Positions 1-8,393 of a stretch of 22,196 bases of DNA are shown piece by piece. Where the stretch lies: the NCBI GenBank assembly GCA_039187375.1, contig JBCCZN010000023.1:1-22196 (forward strand), in the 5' to 3' direction. Position 1 is the first letter of the stretch; each line of letters starts with the position of its first letter. This DNA is from CALBPI01 sp039187375 (GTDB lineage: Bacteria; Pseudomonadota; Gammaproteobacteria; Steroidobacterales; Woeseiaceae). Both the position numbers and the translations under genes were made by a program. The notes beneath the pieces are model-generated. The model worked only from the letters and a program-made list of their open reading frames with translations. It was not told the origin of the DNA and made no database searches.

Positions 1-2097
1 CGACGGATCATCCGGGAATGCATTCAATACCGCCTGGAAGTTCTCCTGAATAATCACGTCGGTGAAGTCGAACGACCAGTAATCCAGATCAGCTCGCAAT
101 CCGTCTGTGATTTCCCAAGACAGACCAATGTTGAAGTTATCCGACTCCTCCGGATCCAGATCCGGATTCGCAGACGAGCGCACTGCCGCGAAGAATGTTC
201 CAGCAATGGTCGGGTCAGAGATCTGGTTCAGTGACGTGCTGCCACCGCTCACCTGGAACAACGATGGTGCGCGGAATGACGTGCTGTAAGAAGCACGCAA
301 CGTAAAGCTGTCGGACGGACGCAGGATACCGGCAATCTTCGGATCGACGGTACTGCCAATCGAGCCACCATAGTCCTCATAACGCGCCGCTAGCTGGATA
401 TCAAAGATATCGGCCACCGGCAGATCTAGTTCGACAAACGCAGCCGTGACATCACGATCACCGACGAAATCGGGGTTGCCGATCACGAACGCGAAGCGAT
501 CCGCATTGGCCAGCGAGTTGTAGTCATGCTGCAACTCAGACTGACGATACTGAGCACCTAACGCGATACTCGCCGGGCGACCGCCAATATCGAACAGCTC
601 ACCCGCGATGACCGCGTCGAGCGTGTTCAACTCGGATGTAGTGTCCAGGATTTGATCGGCCGTGAAGCCGTCGATCACATCCTGGGAGTTCGGCAGAACC
701 GAGAACGAGCTTGCGAACGGGTTGAAGTACTGACACGGACCAACGCCAGGTTGTGCCGTCGGATCGGTGGGGCCCTCACAGCGCGTACCACCAAACCCGT
801 TCAGCGCATTTTGGAACTCGCGTGCGAGTGTATCGGCTGTGGTATTGACGCCTTCGTTTTTAGCGCCCACATAACCCACTTCCCAATACCAGCCATTGGC
901 CAGCTCACCTTCGAGCCCAAGGCTAACGCGCCATGTGTCGATCTCGTTGACCGTCGGGGCGGCTTCACCACCATTACCAATCGCACGACCGAAGTAGTTC
1001 ACGTCCTGTCCGAACGGGTTACCCGGGTTGGTTGCCGGTACCGTCGGGAACAACAGGTTCGGGAATGTCGGTGAATTCAGACGAATCGCGCGATTGCGAG
1101 CGAACGAATATTCACCGTAGAGCTCGACACTGTCGCTGACAGCGTAGGTCGCCTTCGTGTAACCGTTGAGGCGGGTTTCGTCTGCCTGCAAGGTGAAGAA
1201 ATCACCGAAATCGAATCGGCAAAAACCGACGTCCAGACCCGGGACGGTGCCCGGAGGGGCCAATAAGGTTGGCAAGCCACCGATAAACGCGCCATCAATC
1301 GCAGAGGTTTCACAACCGGTCGGATCGATAAACGGCGTGGCGCCAATAAAGTAACTGCCCGGGCTGCCAAGACTACTCGCGTCATCCTGCGGACGACTCA
1401 GTCGCTTCTCAGCAGTCGACAGTGGTGTGCGCTCGGTAAAACTGAGTGCAGCAATCAAACTGGTGCGATCGCCTTGCGCGCCGAACATCCCTTGCAGCAC
1501 GTACTCGCTGGCATCGCCTTCATCGGCGATGGTCTGGTAGTCCGCACTCACCTCGAGACCTTCAAAATCGTCACGCGTAAGGAAGTTGACAACCCCGGCC
1601 ACCGCATCGGAACCGTACAGTGCCGCCGCGCCGTCCTTGACGATTTCGATGTTGTCGACAGCGATCATTGGTACCAGTGAGCTAGTGTCGACAAAATTCA
1701 GACCATCATTGGTCGGCAGACCGGTCAGCACCTGACGCTTGCCGTTTAACAGCACCAGCGTTGACGCTACACCCAAGCCGCGTAGGTTGAAGTTGGACGT
1801 ACCCACCGTGGAGTTTTGCGTAAAGGCGTCCGGGTTGTTTTGCGACCCGGTATTAATCGTCAGCGTCTGAATCACGTCGGCGAAGTTCTTCGCGCCGGTC
1901 TTGGCCAGCTCCTCCGCACCCAAAGTCGTAATGGGCACCGGCGAGTCGAATTGCGACTTACGTCTGATGTAGGAACCGGTGACGATGATCTCGTCAACGG
2001 CTTCGGCTTCATCCGCCGATTGCGCCAGCGCAGGCCCGCTGGATAACAGTGCACACGATAGCGGGCAGAGCGCCAGCCATAACGGTTTTAATTTCAC
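1..2097 (-). CDS. TonB-dependent outer-membrane receptor, N-terminal part (runs off left edge)
   Basis: The frame is open for 699 codons and continues beyond base 1, so the C-terminal part of the barrel is missing. The N-terminus is a signal peptide (KLKPLWLALCPLSCALL, cleavage after ALA). A TonB-box-like DEIIVTG and a plug domain follow, with NFNLRGLG, STLVLLNGKRQ and IEIVKDGAAALYGSDAVAGVVNF. Barrel strands continue to the edge. The family imports large nutrients such as siderophores, glycans or peptides across the outer membrane using TonB energy; the substrate cannot be told. I chose GTG at 2097 because a G-run (2104-2110) lies at ribosome-binding distance. An in-frame ATG at 2115 would add MAGGKF and is a real alternative. 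It lies downstream of the terminator of the neighbouring receptor operon and has its own promoter, so it is probably a separate unit. Confidence 0.9.
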   Translation of the reverse strand, partial: MKLKPLWLALCPLSCALLSSGPALAQSADEAEAVDEIIVTGSYIRRKSQFDSPVPITTLGAEELAKTGAKNFADVIQTLTINTGSQNNPDAFTQNSTVGTSNFNLRGLGVASTLVLLNGKRQVLTGLPTNDGLNFVDTSSLVPMIAVDNIEIVKDGAAALYGSDAVAGVVNFLTRDDFEGLEVSADYQTIADEGDASEYVLQGMFGAQGDRTSLIAALSFTERTPLSTAEKRLSRPQDDASSLGSPGSYFIGATPFIDPTGCETSAIDGAFIGGLPTLLAPPGTVPGLDVGFCRFDFGDFFTLQADETRLNGYTKATYAVSDSVELYGEYSFARNRAIRLNSPTFPNLLFPTVPATNPGNPFGQDVNYFGRAIGNGGEAAPTVNEIDTWRVSLGLEGELANGWYWEVGYVGAKNEGVNTTADTLAREFQNALNGFGGTRCEGPTDPTAQPGVGPCQYFNPFASSFSVLPNSQDVIDGFTADQILDTTSELNTLDAVIAGELFDIGGRPASIALGAQYRQSELQHDYNSLANADRFAFVIGNPDFVGDRDVTAAFVELDLPVADIFDIQLAARYEDYGGSIGSTVDPKIAGILRPSDSFTLRASYSTSFRAPSLFQVSGGSTSLNQISDPTIAGTFFAAVRSSANPDLDPEESDNFNIGLSWEITDGLRADLDYWSFDFTDVIIQENFQAVLNAFPDDPS

Positions 2098-2167
2098 GAA
2101 TTTTCCCCCCGCCATAAAGGCTTGTGCGACTACACCCCAGCCACACGCGACGACGACATGCCATCGT

Positions 2168-2204
2168 TGTGGCAGTTATACGCCAACCTGCACGCAACTA
2201 GCAA
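2168..2204 (-). promoter_or_regulatory. Candidate sigma-70 promoter of the partial TonB receptor
   Basis: On the minus strand there is a -35-like TTGCTA (2204-2199), an 18-base spacer and a -10-like TATAAC (2180-2175). Transcription would start near 2168, giving a leader of about 70 bases before the GTG at 2097. It sits just after the terminator of the upstream operon, where a promoter is expected. This is inferred from pattern only. Confidence 0.4.
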
Positions 2205-2263
2205 ATTCATTGGGGTTTCGTGTTGTTTTTTTGCATCGCAACATTTTTGCGATTTTCTTTGGA

Positions 2264-2295
2264 ACAAAAAAAAGCGGGCCACATTGGGCCCGCTT
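2264..2295 (-). terminator. Rho-independent terminator of the lipoprotein-receptor operon
   Basis: On the minus strand a perfect 9-bp stem, AAGCGGGCC pairing with GGCCCGCTT (2295-2287 with 2280-2272), encloses a 6-base loop. A run of Ts follows (plus-strand As from 2266). It lies about 40 bases past the stop codon of the receptor at 2334. It is the only convincing intrinsic terminator I see in the window. Confidence 0.9.
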
Positions 2296-2333
2296 CATTT
2301 TGCCGCAATTCGCAGCAGCGTATTAATTGCGTA

Positions 2334-5084
2334 TTAGTAATTCCATTGCAGTGACACGGACAGTGTTGAACCTGGATCCTGCTCGAAAATTCGAACACCC
2401 TCGCGTTCAATCGTCACCGTTTCACCTAGTACATTGCGCGCTTTGAGATTGATGATCAGACGATCCGTCGGATACCAACTGTAGGTCGCATCCAAGCCAT
2501 TAAACGGTTGCTCGAATGCGTCCGGCTGGTCGTTTCGACCGGACGAATACAGGCGCTCACCAAAGACGTTGAATACCAATGTCGCAGCATGCTTACCATC
2601 ACTGGAATCAAAACCGAACGTGACATTCGCGACATAGTCAGAAGCAGAGGCAAGCGCTCGGGTCGGATTCGTCGGCGCATCGGCATCCGGGCCAGCTACC
2701 AGCTCAGTGCTTTGCAGTGTCAGGTTGCCTTGGATGAAGAAGCGCTCCCAACCCGCACCGAGGAATTCCAGATTCTGTAGCGCTTCCAGCTCAACACCGT
2801 AGACTTCCGCAGACTCAGCATTGATGATCTCGCGCGCAATCTGCGTATCGCTGGCAGCCGCTTCGAAGAATTCGACCGGATCCTGAATGTCCTTGTAGAA
2901 GAAGCTGACGGTGTAGTTATTGCCGTTACTGGGGAACCACTCCGCACGTACGTCGAAGTTATCGACCGACGCCGGAATTACACCTGGGTTACCAAAGACC
3001 AAATCGCCGGTGATTGGATCGATGTAACTCGCATCAGTGATCTCGCGCAGGTCCGGACGTACCGCAGTCTGGCTGAAGCCAAAGCGCAACTGGAATGTCT
3101 CCGCCAGCCAGTCATCGATGTACGTCACCGCCAGTGACGGATAGATATCATCACTCTGAAACGCCGCCTGCTCGAGTGCTGTGATGTCGGTCGTCACCTG
3201 CGGGTTCGATGCCGAGAAACCATCCGGGTTCCAGTCGACCGCAACCTGACGATAGTCTTCCCAACGCAAGCCGGCAGCCACGCGCCATTGCTCATTCCAG
3301 GTCCAGTCGAATGCTGCGAACGCCGCATCGGTCATAGTCGCTGCCAGATAGCTCTGGTTATTGGTGCCCTGACGCTGGAACACGAAATTATTCGCCGGAT
3401 TCTGAATGTTGTCATTCGAGAAGACACTGCCCAGCGGTCCCTGCAGGACACTGGTGTCTGCCACGGCCAGTGCGCCGATGGCAAACTGGCGCTGCAAATA
3501 ACTGCGCACCTTGCGATCGGTGTCAAAGCCGAACGACACATCCAGTGCGCTGGCATCAAACGTAAACGGCAGCTTGAATGCAATACCACTGGATTCCAGC
3601 TGGTCATCCAGATCCGTGAACCGGAAGTTGGCCGCCTGCGCATCCAGTGCGACCGCATCGCTAATCGTGAAGCCGTTGGCATCGGTGACGGTCTGTGAGG
3701 ACACATTGACCTGATTGGGAATTTCCGTCTTCGCATCCGCATCCGAGATCCACCACGAAACAGTGGTGCGATCTGGAATGAAGCGCAGTGCAGTACCAAT
3801 ACCGCCTAGCAGCTCACGCGTGCGCTCACCCCAGGTGTGCTCACCGCGAATCTGATTGACGAGCATGTTGCGTTCTTCATACAAAAGGCGGTAATCGCGG
3901 AAACCGATACCATCCTGGACTTCACGGTTTTCGTTGAAGAAATCCAGCACCGCCGTTTCGTCGTCCGTGTTGCGCAGGAACAGCGTCGTTGTGGTCAGTT
4001 CGTGTTCTTCGCCGAAACGCAACCCCAGATTGGCAATGCTCGAGATATTCACCGTGCGAGTGGACTCAGTTTCCCGCGTGATGCGCTGATCCGGAAAGAC
4101 GAAATTTCGAGCAACGGTTTGTTCTTCGCGCCACTGATGGTCGTAGGTCGCGCCAACCAGGAAGCCGAACTCCCACTCATCACCCAGCAAGAAACTATTG
4201 CCGAGACTCCCCTTCAGGCCAATGTCGGGCATCGTGTCCTTTTCTTCAAGGCTTATCGAGCGATTAAGATCACTCGCCAACTGTCGATTCAACTGCACAG
4301 CTTGTGCGTTCGCTTCAAGCGTGCTCAGCGATGGATTCTGACCTTGCAAATAGCTGGTCAGGCTTGCCACGTCCAGTCGACTCCCCTGAGTTGCAGCGGT
4401 GAGATCCAACAAGCGTTGGGGTAACGCACGACTACCATCGTCAGTACCGAAGTCATCACTAGACCCGCCAGCGTAGGAGAATGCTGTGCCGTCGGTCGCA
4501 CTATTGGTTGCCGTGCTAATTTCAAATTGTGCGACTAACTGATCGGGAATGCCCTTCGTACGAATATCGACACTACCACCGGCGAAGTTGGCGCTCATGT
4601 CCGGCGTGTAGGCTTTCTGGACGCTCAGCGAATCGATAATCGCTGTCGGAAAAATATCCAGCGGAATGACGTTGCGCGTCAGATCCGGTGACGGAATACG
4701 TGCACCGTTCAGGGTGCTCTGCGAATAACGCTCGCCGAGCCCGCGAATATAGACAAACTGGTTATTGACCAGCGTCAAGCCAGGCACGCGCTTGAGTGCC
4801 ACCGCGACGGTGGAATCGCCAGTGCGGCCAATTTGATCCGAGCCCAGCAGGTCGGTCACAGCAGCATTGTCCATGCGCTCAAGCGCAAGCGATTGGCTGG
4901 AATCGAGCAGACGCCCTACTGTCACAATTTCGTCGATGGGATTGCTGATATCCAGGTCGGGGACGTCAATCGCGCGATCATCTTGATCAACGTTATCGGA
5001 ATCTGACTCCTGCGCGATCGCCATCGGCGCGGCCATTAAGCCGGCCAACACCAGCGTGATCAGGAAACGTCTTGAGTAAATCAT
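2334..5084 (-). CDS. TonB-dependent outer-membrane receptor (916 aa)
   Basis: The protein is full length. A signal peptide (RRFLITLVLAGLMAAPMAIA, cleaved before QESDSD) leads to a TonB-box-like DEIVTVG near residue 52. The plug domain contains SDQIGRTGDSTVAVALKRVPG, then VYIRGLGERYSQSTLNGARIPSPD and FAGGSVDIRTKG. About 700 residues of barrel follow and end in an aromatic residue (LSLQWNY-like tail), as expected for Bam-dependent insertion. It is the second gene of an operon: 39 bases separate its ATG from the stop of the lipoprotein gene, and the terminator at 2264-2295 closes the unit. By analogy with other lipoprotein-receptor pairs, the lipoprotein may capture substrate or cap the transporter. 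The substrate is unknown; nothing around it (no hydrolases, no siderophore genes) points to one. Confidence 0.93.
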   Translation of the reverse strand: MIYSRRFLITLVLAGLMAAPMAIAQESDSDNVDQDDRAIDVPDLDISNPIDEIVTVGRLLDSSQSLALERMDNAAVTDLLGSDQIGRTGDSTVAVALKRVPGLTLVNNQFVYIRGLGERYSQSTLNGARIPSPDLTRNVIPLDIFPTAIIDSLSVQKAYTPDMSANFAGGSVDIRTKGIPDQLVAQFEISTATNSATDGTAFSYAGGSSDDFGTDDGSRALPQRLLDLTAATQGSRLDVASLTSYLQGQNPSLSTLEANAQAVQLNRQLASDLNRSISLEEKDTMPDIGLKGSLGNSFLLGDEWEFGFLVGATYDHQWREEQTVARNFVFPDQRITRETESTRTVNISSIANLGLRFGEEHELTTTTLFLRNTDDETAVLDFFNENREVQDGIGFRDYRLLYEERNMLVNQIRGEHTWGERTRELLGGIGTALRFIPDRTTVSWWISDADAKTEIPNQVNVSSQTVTDANGFTISDAVALDAQAANFRFTDLDDQLESSGIAFKLPFTFDASALDVSFGFDTDRKVRSYLQRQFAIGALAVADTSVLQGPLGSVFSNDNIQNPANNFVFQRQGTNNQSYLAATMTDAAFAAFDWTWNEQWRVAAGLRWEDYRQVAVDWNPDGFSASNPQVTTDITALEQAAFQSDDIYPSLAVTYIDDWLAETFQLRFGFSQTAVRPDLREITDASYIDPITGDLVFGNPGVIPASVDNFDVRAEWFPSNGNNYTVSFFYKDIQDPVEFFEAAASDTQIAREIINAESAEVYGVELEALQNLEFLGAGWERFFIQGNLTLQSTELVAGPDADAPTNPTRALASASDYVANVTFGFDSSDGKHAATLVFNVFGERLYSSGRNDQPDAFEQPFNGLDATYSWYPTDRLIINLKARNVLGETVTIEREGVRIFEQDPGSTLSVSLQWNY

Positions 5085-5123
5085 TTGTCGATTACCAATG
5101 TTGCGCCGTGCGACACCTGTCGC

Positions 5124-6824
5124 TTAGAACCAGAGGTTTGGATTGGAGTTACCCATGTCGTCACGCAGGCCGAACACCCAACCGTCGGTCCAATCCATCG
5201 CGCCGAGGCTCAGACCGCCAATGAAAGCACCACCAGTCGGCGTAATACCCGTCGCAACACCCATACCCATCGCATCAGGAATGGTTTGCGTTGCCGCATC
5301 GATTGAGAAGATTGCCGGCGCGCCTTCCAACACCTGAAGTGCCGTATCCGCAGTCGCGGTCGGGTCAACGGCAACGCCGTCGGCGGTGGTCGCAACGGCC
5401 GTATTACCTTCCGCAGCGAAGAACGTCGCTTCGGTGTCGGTACCGTTAGGGAACGTCTGACCGCGGAATGGCTCAGCACACGAAATCAACACACCGCTCA
5501 GGTTCAGATCGCCATCCTGTGCCGCCGTCTGCGAACGGTTATCGATACGCAGACAGTAGTTGTCATTCGCAGACGTCGTGTCGTTGGCACTCGTGCTGCC
5601 GATGATTACCGAGTCATTGACGTCAATGAACAAGCCTTCACGGAACCGAAAGCCAGCACCCGGATCATGTGTCGCGGTTGCCGCGCCGTTTGCCGAGATG
5701 ATGCAGGTCAGGTTATTGATTACTACGTCAGAGTTGATGCCCTGCGTAATACGCGTTTCCACGTCCGGTGCGGACAGGCCACTGAAGCTAGCGATACCGT
5801 CCGCTTCGATGCAGTGGTTACCATCTGTCGCATTTTGGATGACCAATGCGTTGGTGATCGTGCCTTCCCAGCCTTCGTCGATGTCAATTGAGTCATCGCG
5901 GGCGTACAGTGCCACGAAGTTCTCGATATCGAATGCGCCACCGAACATTTCGATGCCGTCATCAAATGTTGAATACACTTGCAGGTTGCGCACGATCGTG
6001 TCGCGACCAACACCACCGAACGAAATACCGTTCAGCTCATCACCGTTACCGACGGTCGCGCCCGTGTGCTTGACACGAACATATTCCAGACGACCAGAGC
6101 CGTCATCGTTGTTGGAGCCACCATAGTTTGACTCGTCGAGGCCCGCTGCGCCTTCGGCAGGCACGTGGCACTCGGTCGTCGCCAGATCGCCGCCCGCTTC
6201 GGTCCCCGTGTACGAACATGCGTTGGTAACGCCAAAACCGTTGATGACCACACCGCCCCACAGCTGCACCGCATCAAAAGCGGCAGTACCGTTGATATCG
6301 GATACAGACGTAAAGGTAATCGGGGCATCTGCGCGACCGACGGCGAATATCTGAGAGCCACGGTTGATGATCAGGAAGTTGGCGTTGGTCTGCCAAGCCA
6401 GCGTAGCGCCGGCTTCGATCGTCAGCGTCGGGCCGTCACCGCCTTCGGTGATTCCCGCAGCAGCGAGATCCGCGTCATTATCGAAGTCTTCGCCGATGAA
6501 CAGGCTGCCTTCGAAAATGTGGGCGCCATCGTTTGCCAGCGACGGAATATTGAGGTCAACAGTGATGTTGTTGCCCGCATCGGCGAATGACGGTGAGTAG
6601 GTGCAATTACCCGTGCCCGCATCGAACGTGCCACTAATCGTCTGGCCGCCCGAGTTGGTGTACGAGGCACAGACTGCGTTGGCATTATTACCCGAGTTAT
6701 TATTGTTGCTGGTCGAGTTATTGCTGTTGGATACCGATGTTGTCGGAGACAAGTTGATATCGCCCCCGCCGCAACCGACGAGGACAAGAGCTGCGATGCC
6801 CAGGAACAGTGTAGAACGCATCAT
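5124..6824 (-). CDS. Secreted lipoprotein, beta-helix-like, partner of the TonB receptor (567 aa)
   Basis: A lipoprotein signal peptide ends in the lipobox LVGC, with the acylated cysteine at residue 18. A Gly run and an Asn/Ser-rich low-complexity linker (about residues 29-55) follow. The body is rich in Gly, Asn and Asp with repeated beta-strand turns (GGVVINGFGV, GRLEYVRVKHTGA, GDELNGISFGGVG, TFDDGIEMFGGAFD, DDSIDIDEGWEGTI), typical of right-handed parallel beta-helix proteins. Several Cys residues come in likely disulfide pairs. I recognise this as a family of uncharacterised lipoproteins often found beside TonB receptors; some relatives carry doubtful names such as multidrug transporter. 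I start at the ATG at 6824 because the lipobox then sits correctly. The frame stays open to 7142, but that extension is antisense to the next gene. It is first in the operon with the receptor and is probably exposed on the outer membrane. Confidence 0.88.
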   Translation of the reverse strand: MMRSTLFLGIAALVLVGCGGGDINLSPTTSVSNSNNSTSNNNNSGNNANAVCASYTNSGGQTISGTFDAGTGNCTYSPSFADAGNNITVDLNIPSLANDGAHIFEGSLFIGEDFDNDADLAAAGITEGGDGPTLTIEAGATLAWQTNANFLIINRGSQIFAVGRADAPITFTSVSDINGTAAFDAVQLWGGVVINGFGVTNACSYTGTEAGGDLATTECHVPAEGAAGLDESNYGGSNNDDGSGRLEYVRVKHTGATVGNGDELNGISFGGVGRDTIVRNLQVYSTFDDGIEMFGGAFDIENFVALYARDDSIDIDEGWEGTITNALVIQNATDGNHCIEADGIASFSGLSAPDVETRITQGINSDVVINNLTCIISANGAATATHDPGAGFRFREGLFIDVNDSVIIGSTSANDTTSANDNYCLRIDNRSQTAAQDGDLNLSGVLISCAEPFRGQTFPNGTDTEATFFAAEGNTAVATTADGVAVDPTATADTALQVLEGAPAIFSIDAATQTIPDAMGMGVATGITPTGGAFIGGLSLGAMDWTDGWVFGLRDDMGNSNPNLWF

Positions 6825-6906
6825 TTTGATTGGGTCTCGTATAGCTTTAACCAAAAAAACTGGGCGCAACTTTAGGTGCCACAGATGAAACTTCAGTGAC
6901 GCATTT

Positions 6907-7785
6907 ATGACAGAAATATTACAAATCGGCGGTGAGCGCCCTGACGCTGGAGGCCGTTCCCGAGCGCGCGTTATTGGCGTACCGGAGCATTTCAACCTGC
7001 CGTGGCTAAAGATGGCCGATTCGGGCGCGATCACCTGGCGTGCCGTGCGCGAAGGTACCGGCCTGATGCTCGAGCAATTAGCGGCCGGACAAGCGGACAT
7101 AGCACTGCTGCTAACCGATGGTGCCGTGGCTGGAATTGCCAACGGTGCGCCGATCCGAATTATTGGTTGCTACGTCGAATCACCGTTGCTCTGGGGGGTC
7201 CATGTCGCCGCCAGCAGTGCGCTGCACACTGCAGAAGATCTGGCCGGCAATCGCTTTGCCATCAGTCGTTATGGATCCGGGTCCCATCTAATGGCGAGTA
7301 TCTATGCCGAAGACAGACGCTGGTCCGAGAGCGCCGATCAATTTGTCGTCGTCAATACGCTTGATGGTGCTCGCAGTGCTCTGGCGCGCGGTGACGCCGA
7401 GATCTTTCTCTGGGAGAAAGCAACAACAGAGCCATTTGTCGCTAATGGCGAATTTCGCAGAATCGATGAAATCCCCACACCATGGCCCGCATTTTGCGCC
7501 TGCATTCCGGCTACCGCCGATGCGGATGCCCAGCGCATCGCAAATCAACTACTCCACCAAGCACTCACCACGGCGCATCAACTGAAGAACGCGACCGGTT
7601 CCATTGACGAGATCTGCCGCATATTTTCACTCTCACGCGAGTCAGTAATCGACTGGTTGGCGGCGACCCGTTGGTCAGCGACGGGCACGATCGATATCGA
7701 TATGCTGTTGGCTACCGCGACGCGACTGCATGGCGCTGGCGTCATCCAACAGATGCCCGCCCGTCAGGTACTCAAACCGGACTAG
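6907..7785 (+). CDS. Cytosolic substrate-binding-protein-like protein (type II PBP fold)
   Basis: The 292-residue protein resembles NMT1/THI5/SsuA-type binding proteins. It has VIGVPEHFNLPW near residue 22, an LAAGQADIALLLTDGAV segment, and SPLLWGVHVAASS followed by LAGNRFAISRYGSGSHLMA, the usual hinge and ligand-pocket region. The C-terminal part is helical. Unlike ABC-transporter binding proteins it has no signal peptide or lipobox, and no permease or ATPase gene is nearby. It therefore probably works in the cytoplasm as a sensor or small-molecule binder. Similar orphan proteins with the GVPEHFNLPW motif occur in Bacteroidetes and Proteobacteria; I know of no established function. It is divergent from the lipoprotein gene (82 bases apart), and its stop overlaps that of the next gene by 4 bases. 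No clear ribosome-binding site precedes the ATG, so the start is moderately sure. Confidence 0.82.
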   Translation: MTEILQIGGERPDAGGRSRARVIGVPEHFNLPWLKMADSGAITWRAVREGTGLMLEQLAAGQADIALLLTDGAVAGIANGAPIRIIGCYVESPLLWGVHVAASSALHTAEDLAGNRFAISRYGSGSHLMASIYAEDRRWSESADQFVVVNTLDGARSALARGDAEIFLWEKATTEPFVANGEFRRIDEIPTPWPAFCACIPATADADAQRIANQLLHQALTTAHQLKNATGSIDEICRIFSLSRESVIDWLAATRWSATGTIDIDMLLATATRLHGAGVIQQMPARQVLKPD

Positions 7786-8195
7786 TCTGCGCGCAGCGCA
7801 CCGGCATCCGAAACCCAGCAACTGGTATGCGGCTCGAACCCCTTAGCCGGGTAATAGCCTTCCGCAGCCGGGGCCGCCAACAGGATGAGCTGACAATCGC
7901 GACCAACCAATCCTGCCGTCGCCCGCAATAATCCCTCACCGACGCCCTGACGCTGATAGGCCTGATCGACCGCCAGATCGGCTAGATAGCAGCAATATGC
8001 GAAATCGGTGATCGAACGCGCGATACCGACCAGCGTATCGCCATCCCAGGCGGTCATCAGAATATCGGCGTTCAACACCATTGACGCGATCCGATCACGC
8101 TCGGCGACCGGACGTCGTTCTGCGAGTCCGGAGCGTCGCAACACGCCTAAATATTGATCTGCATCAATAGGTTCTTCATCGGTGTAGCTGATCAA
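7782..8195 (-). CDS. GNAT family N-acetyltransferase (about 137 aa)
   Basis: This is a single GNAT domain. DTLVGIARSITDF and CYLADLAVD form the central strands. YQRQGVGEGLLRA matches the acetyl-CoA pyrophosphate-binding motif (Q/RxxGxG/A). LILLAAPAAEGYYPAKGFEPH is the C-terminal strand-helix with the usual YYxxxGF. Such proteins transfer acetyl from acetyl-CoA to an amine; the acceptor is unknown. I prefer the TTG at 8195 (giving MISYTDEEPIDADQY), because related proteins begin almost exactly there and an AGCAGG ribosome-binding site lies 6 bases upstream. A GTG at 8243 would add 16 residues. It converges on the binding-protein-like gene with a 4-base stop overlap. No signal, operon partner or regulator is evident. 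Confidence 0.85.
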   Translation of the reverse strand: MISYTDEEPIDADQYLGVLRRSGLAERRPVAERDRIASMVLNADILMTAWDGDTLVGIARSITDFAYCCYLADLAVDQAYQRQGVGEGLLRATAGLVGRDCQLILLAAPAAEGYYPAKGFEPHTSCWVSDAGALRAD

Positions 8196-8393
8196 AATCG
8201 GCCTGCTCGCAATCCAAAAAGAGACTGAAGAATAAACAATCACAACGGCTTCGTCGCAAAAACCGCCCCGATACCACTAGCCTGGTCAGCCTCAGAAGTC
8301 TGAAAAACCTGCGCCAAGTCACTAAATGACCGTTTAAAACAACAAAATCTGCCGATCGATTAAAGATTCCAGCGCCAGTGACGCAACCCCATC

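Noticed and set aside
3837..4424. 195-codon open frame on the plus strand inside the TonB receptor
   Set aside because: It is an antisense shadow of a well-supported receptor coding region, like other open frames across the receptor genes (652-1074, 11273-11929, 12146-12811).
6825..6906. Promoter for the lipoprotein-receptor operon
   Set aside because: A TTGCGC and several TA-rich hexamers are present, but none has acceptable spacing, so no promoter is called although one must lie here or just upstream.
6825..7142. N-terminal extension of the beta-helix lipoprotein frame up to 7142
   Set aside because: It is antisense to the binding-protein-like gene, has no protein-like composition, and would bury the lipoprotein signal peptide that begins at 6824.
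8330..8358. Flagellar sigma-28-like promoter before the HDOD gene (GCCGATCG at 8351)
   Set aside because: The -10 block is close to GCCGATAA, but the TAAA block is about 3 bases too near and the rest of the -35 does not match.
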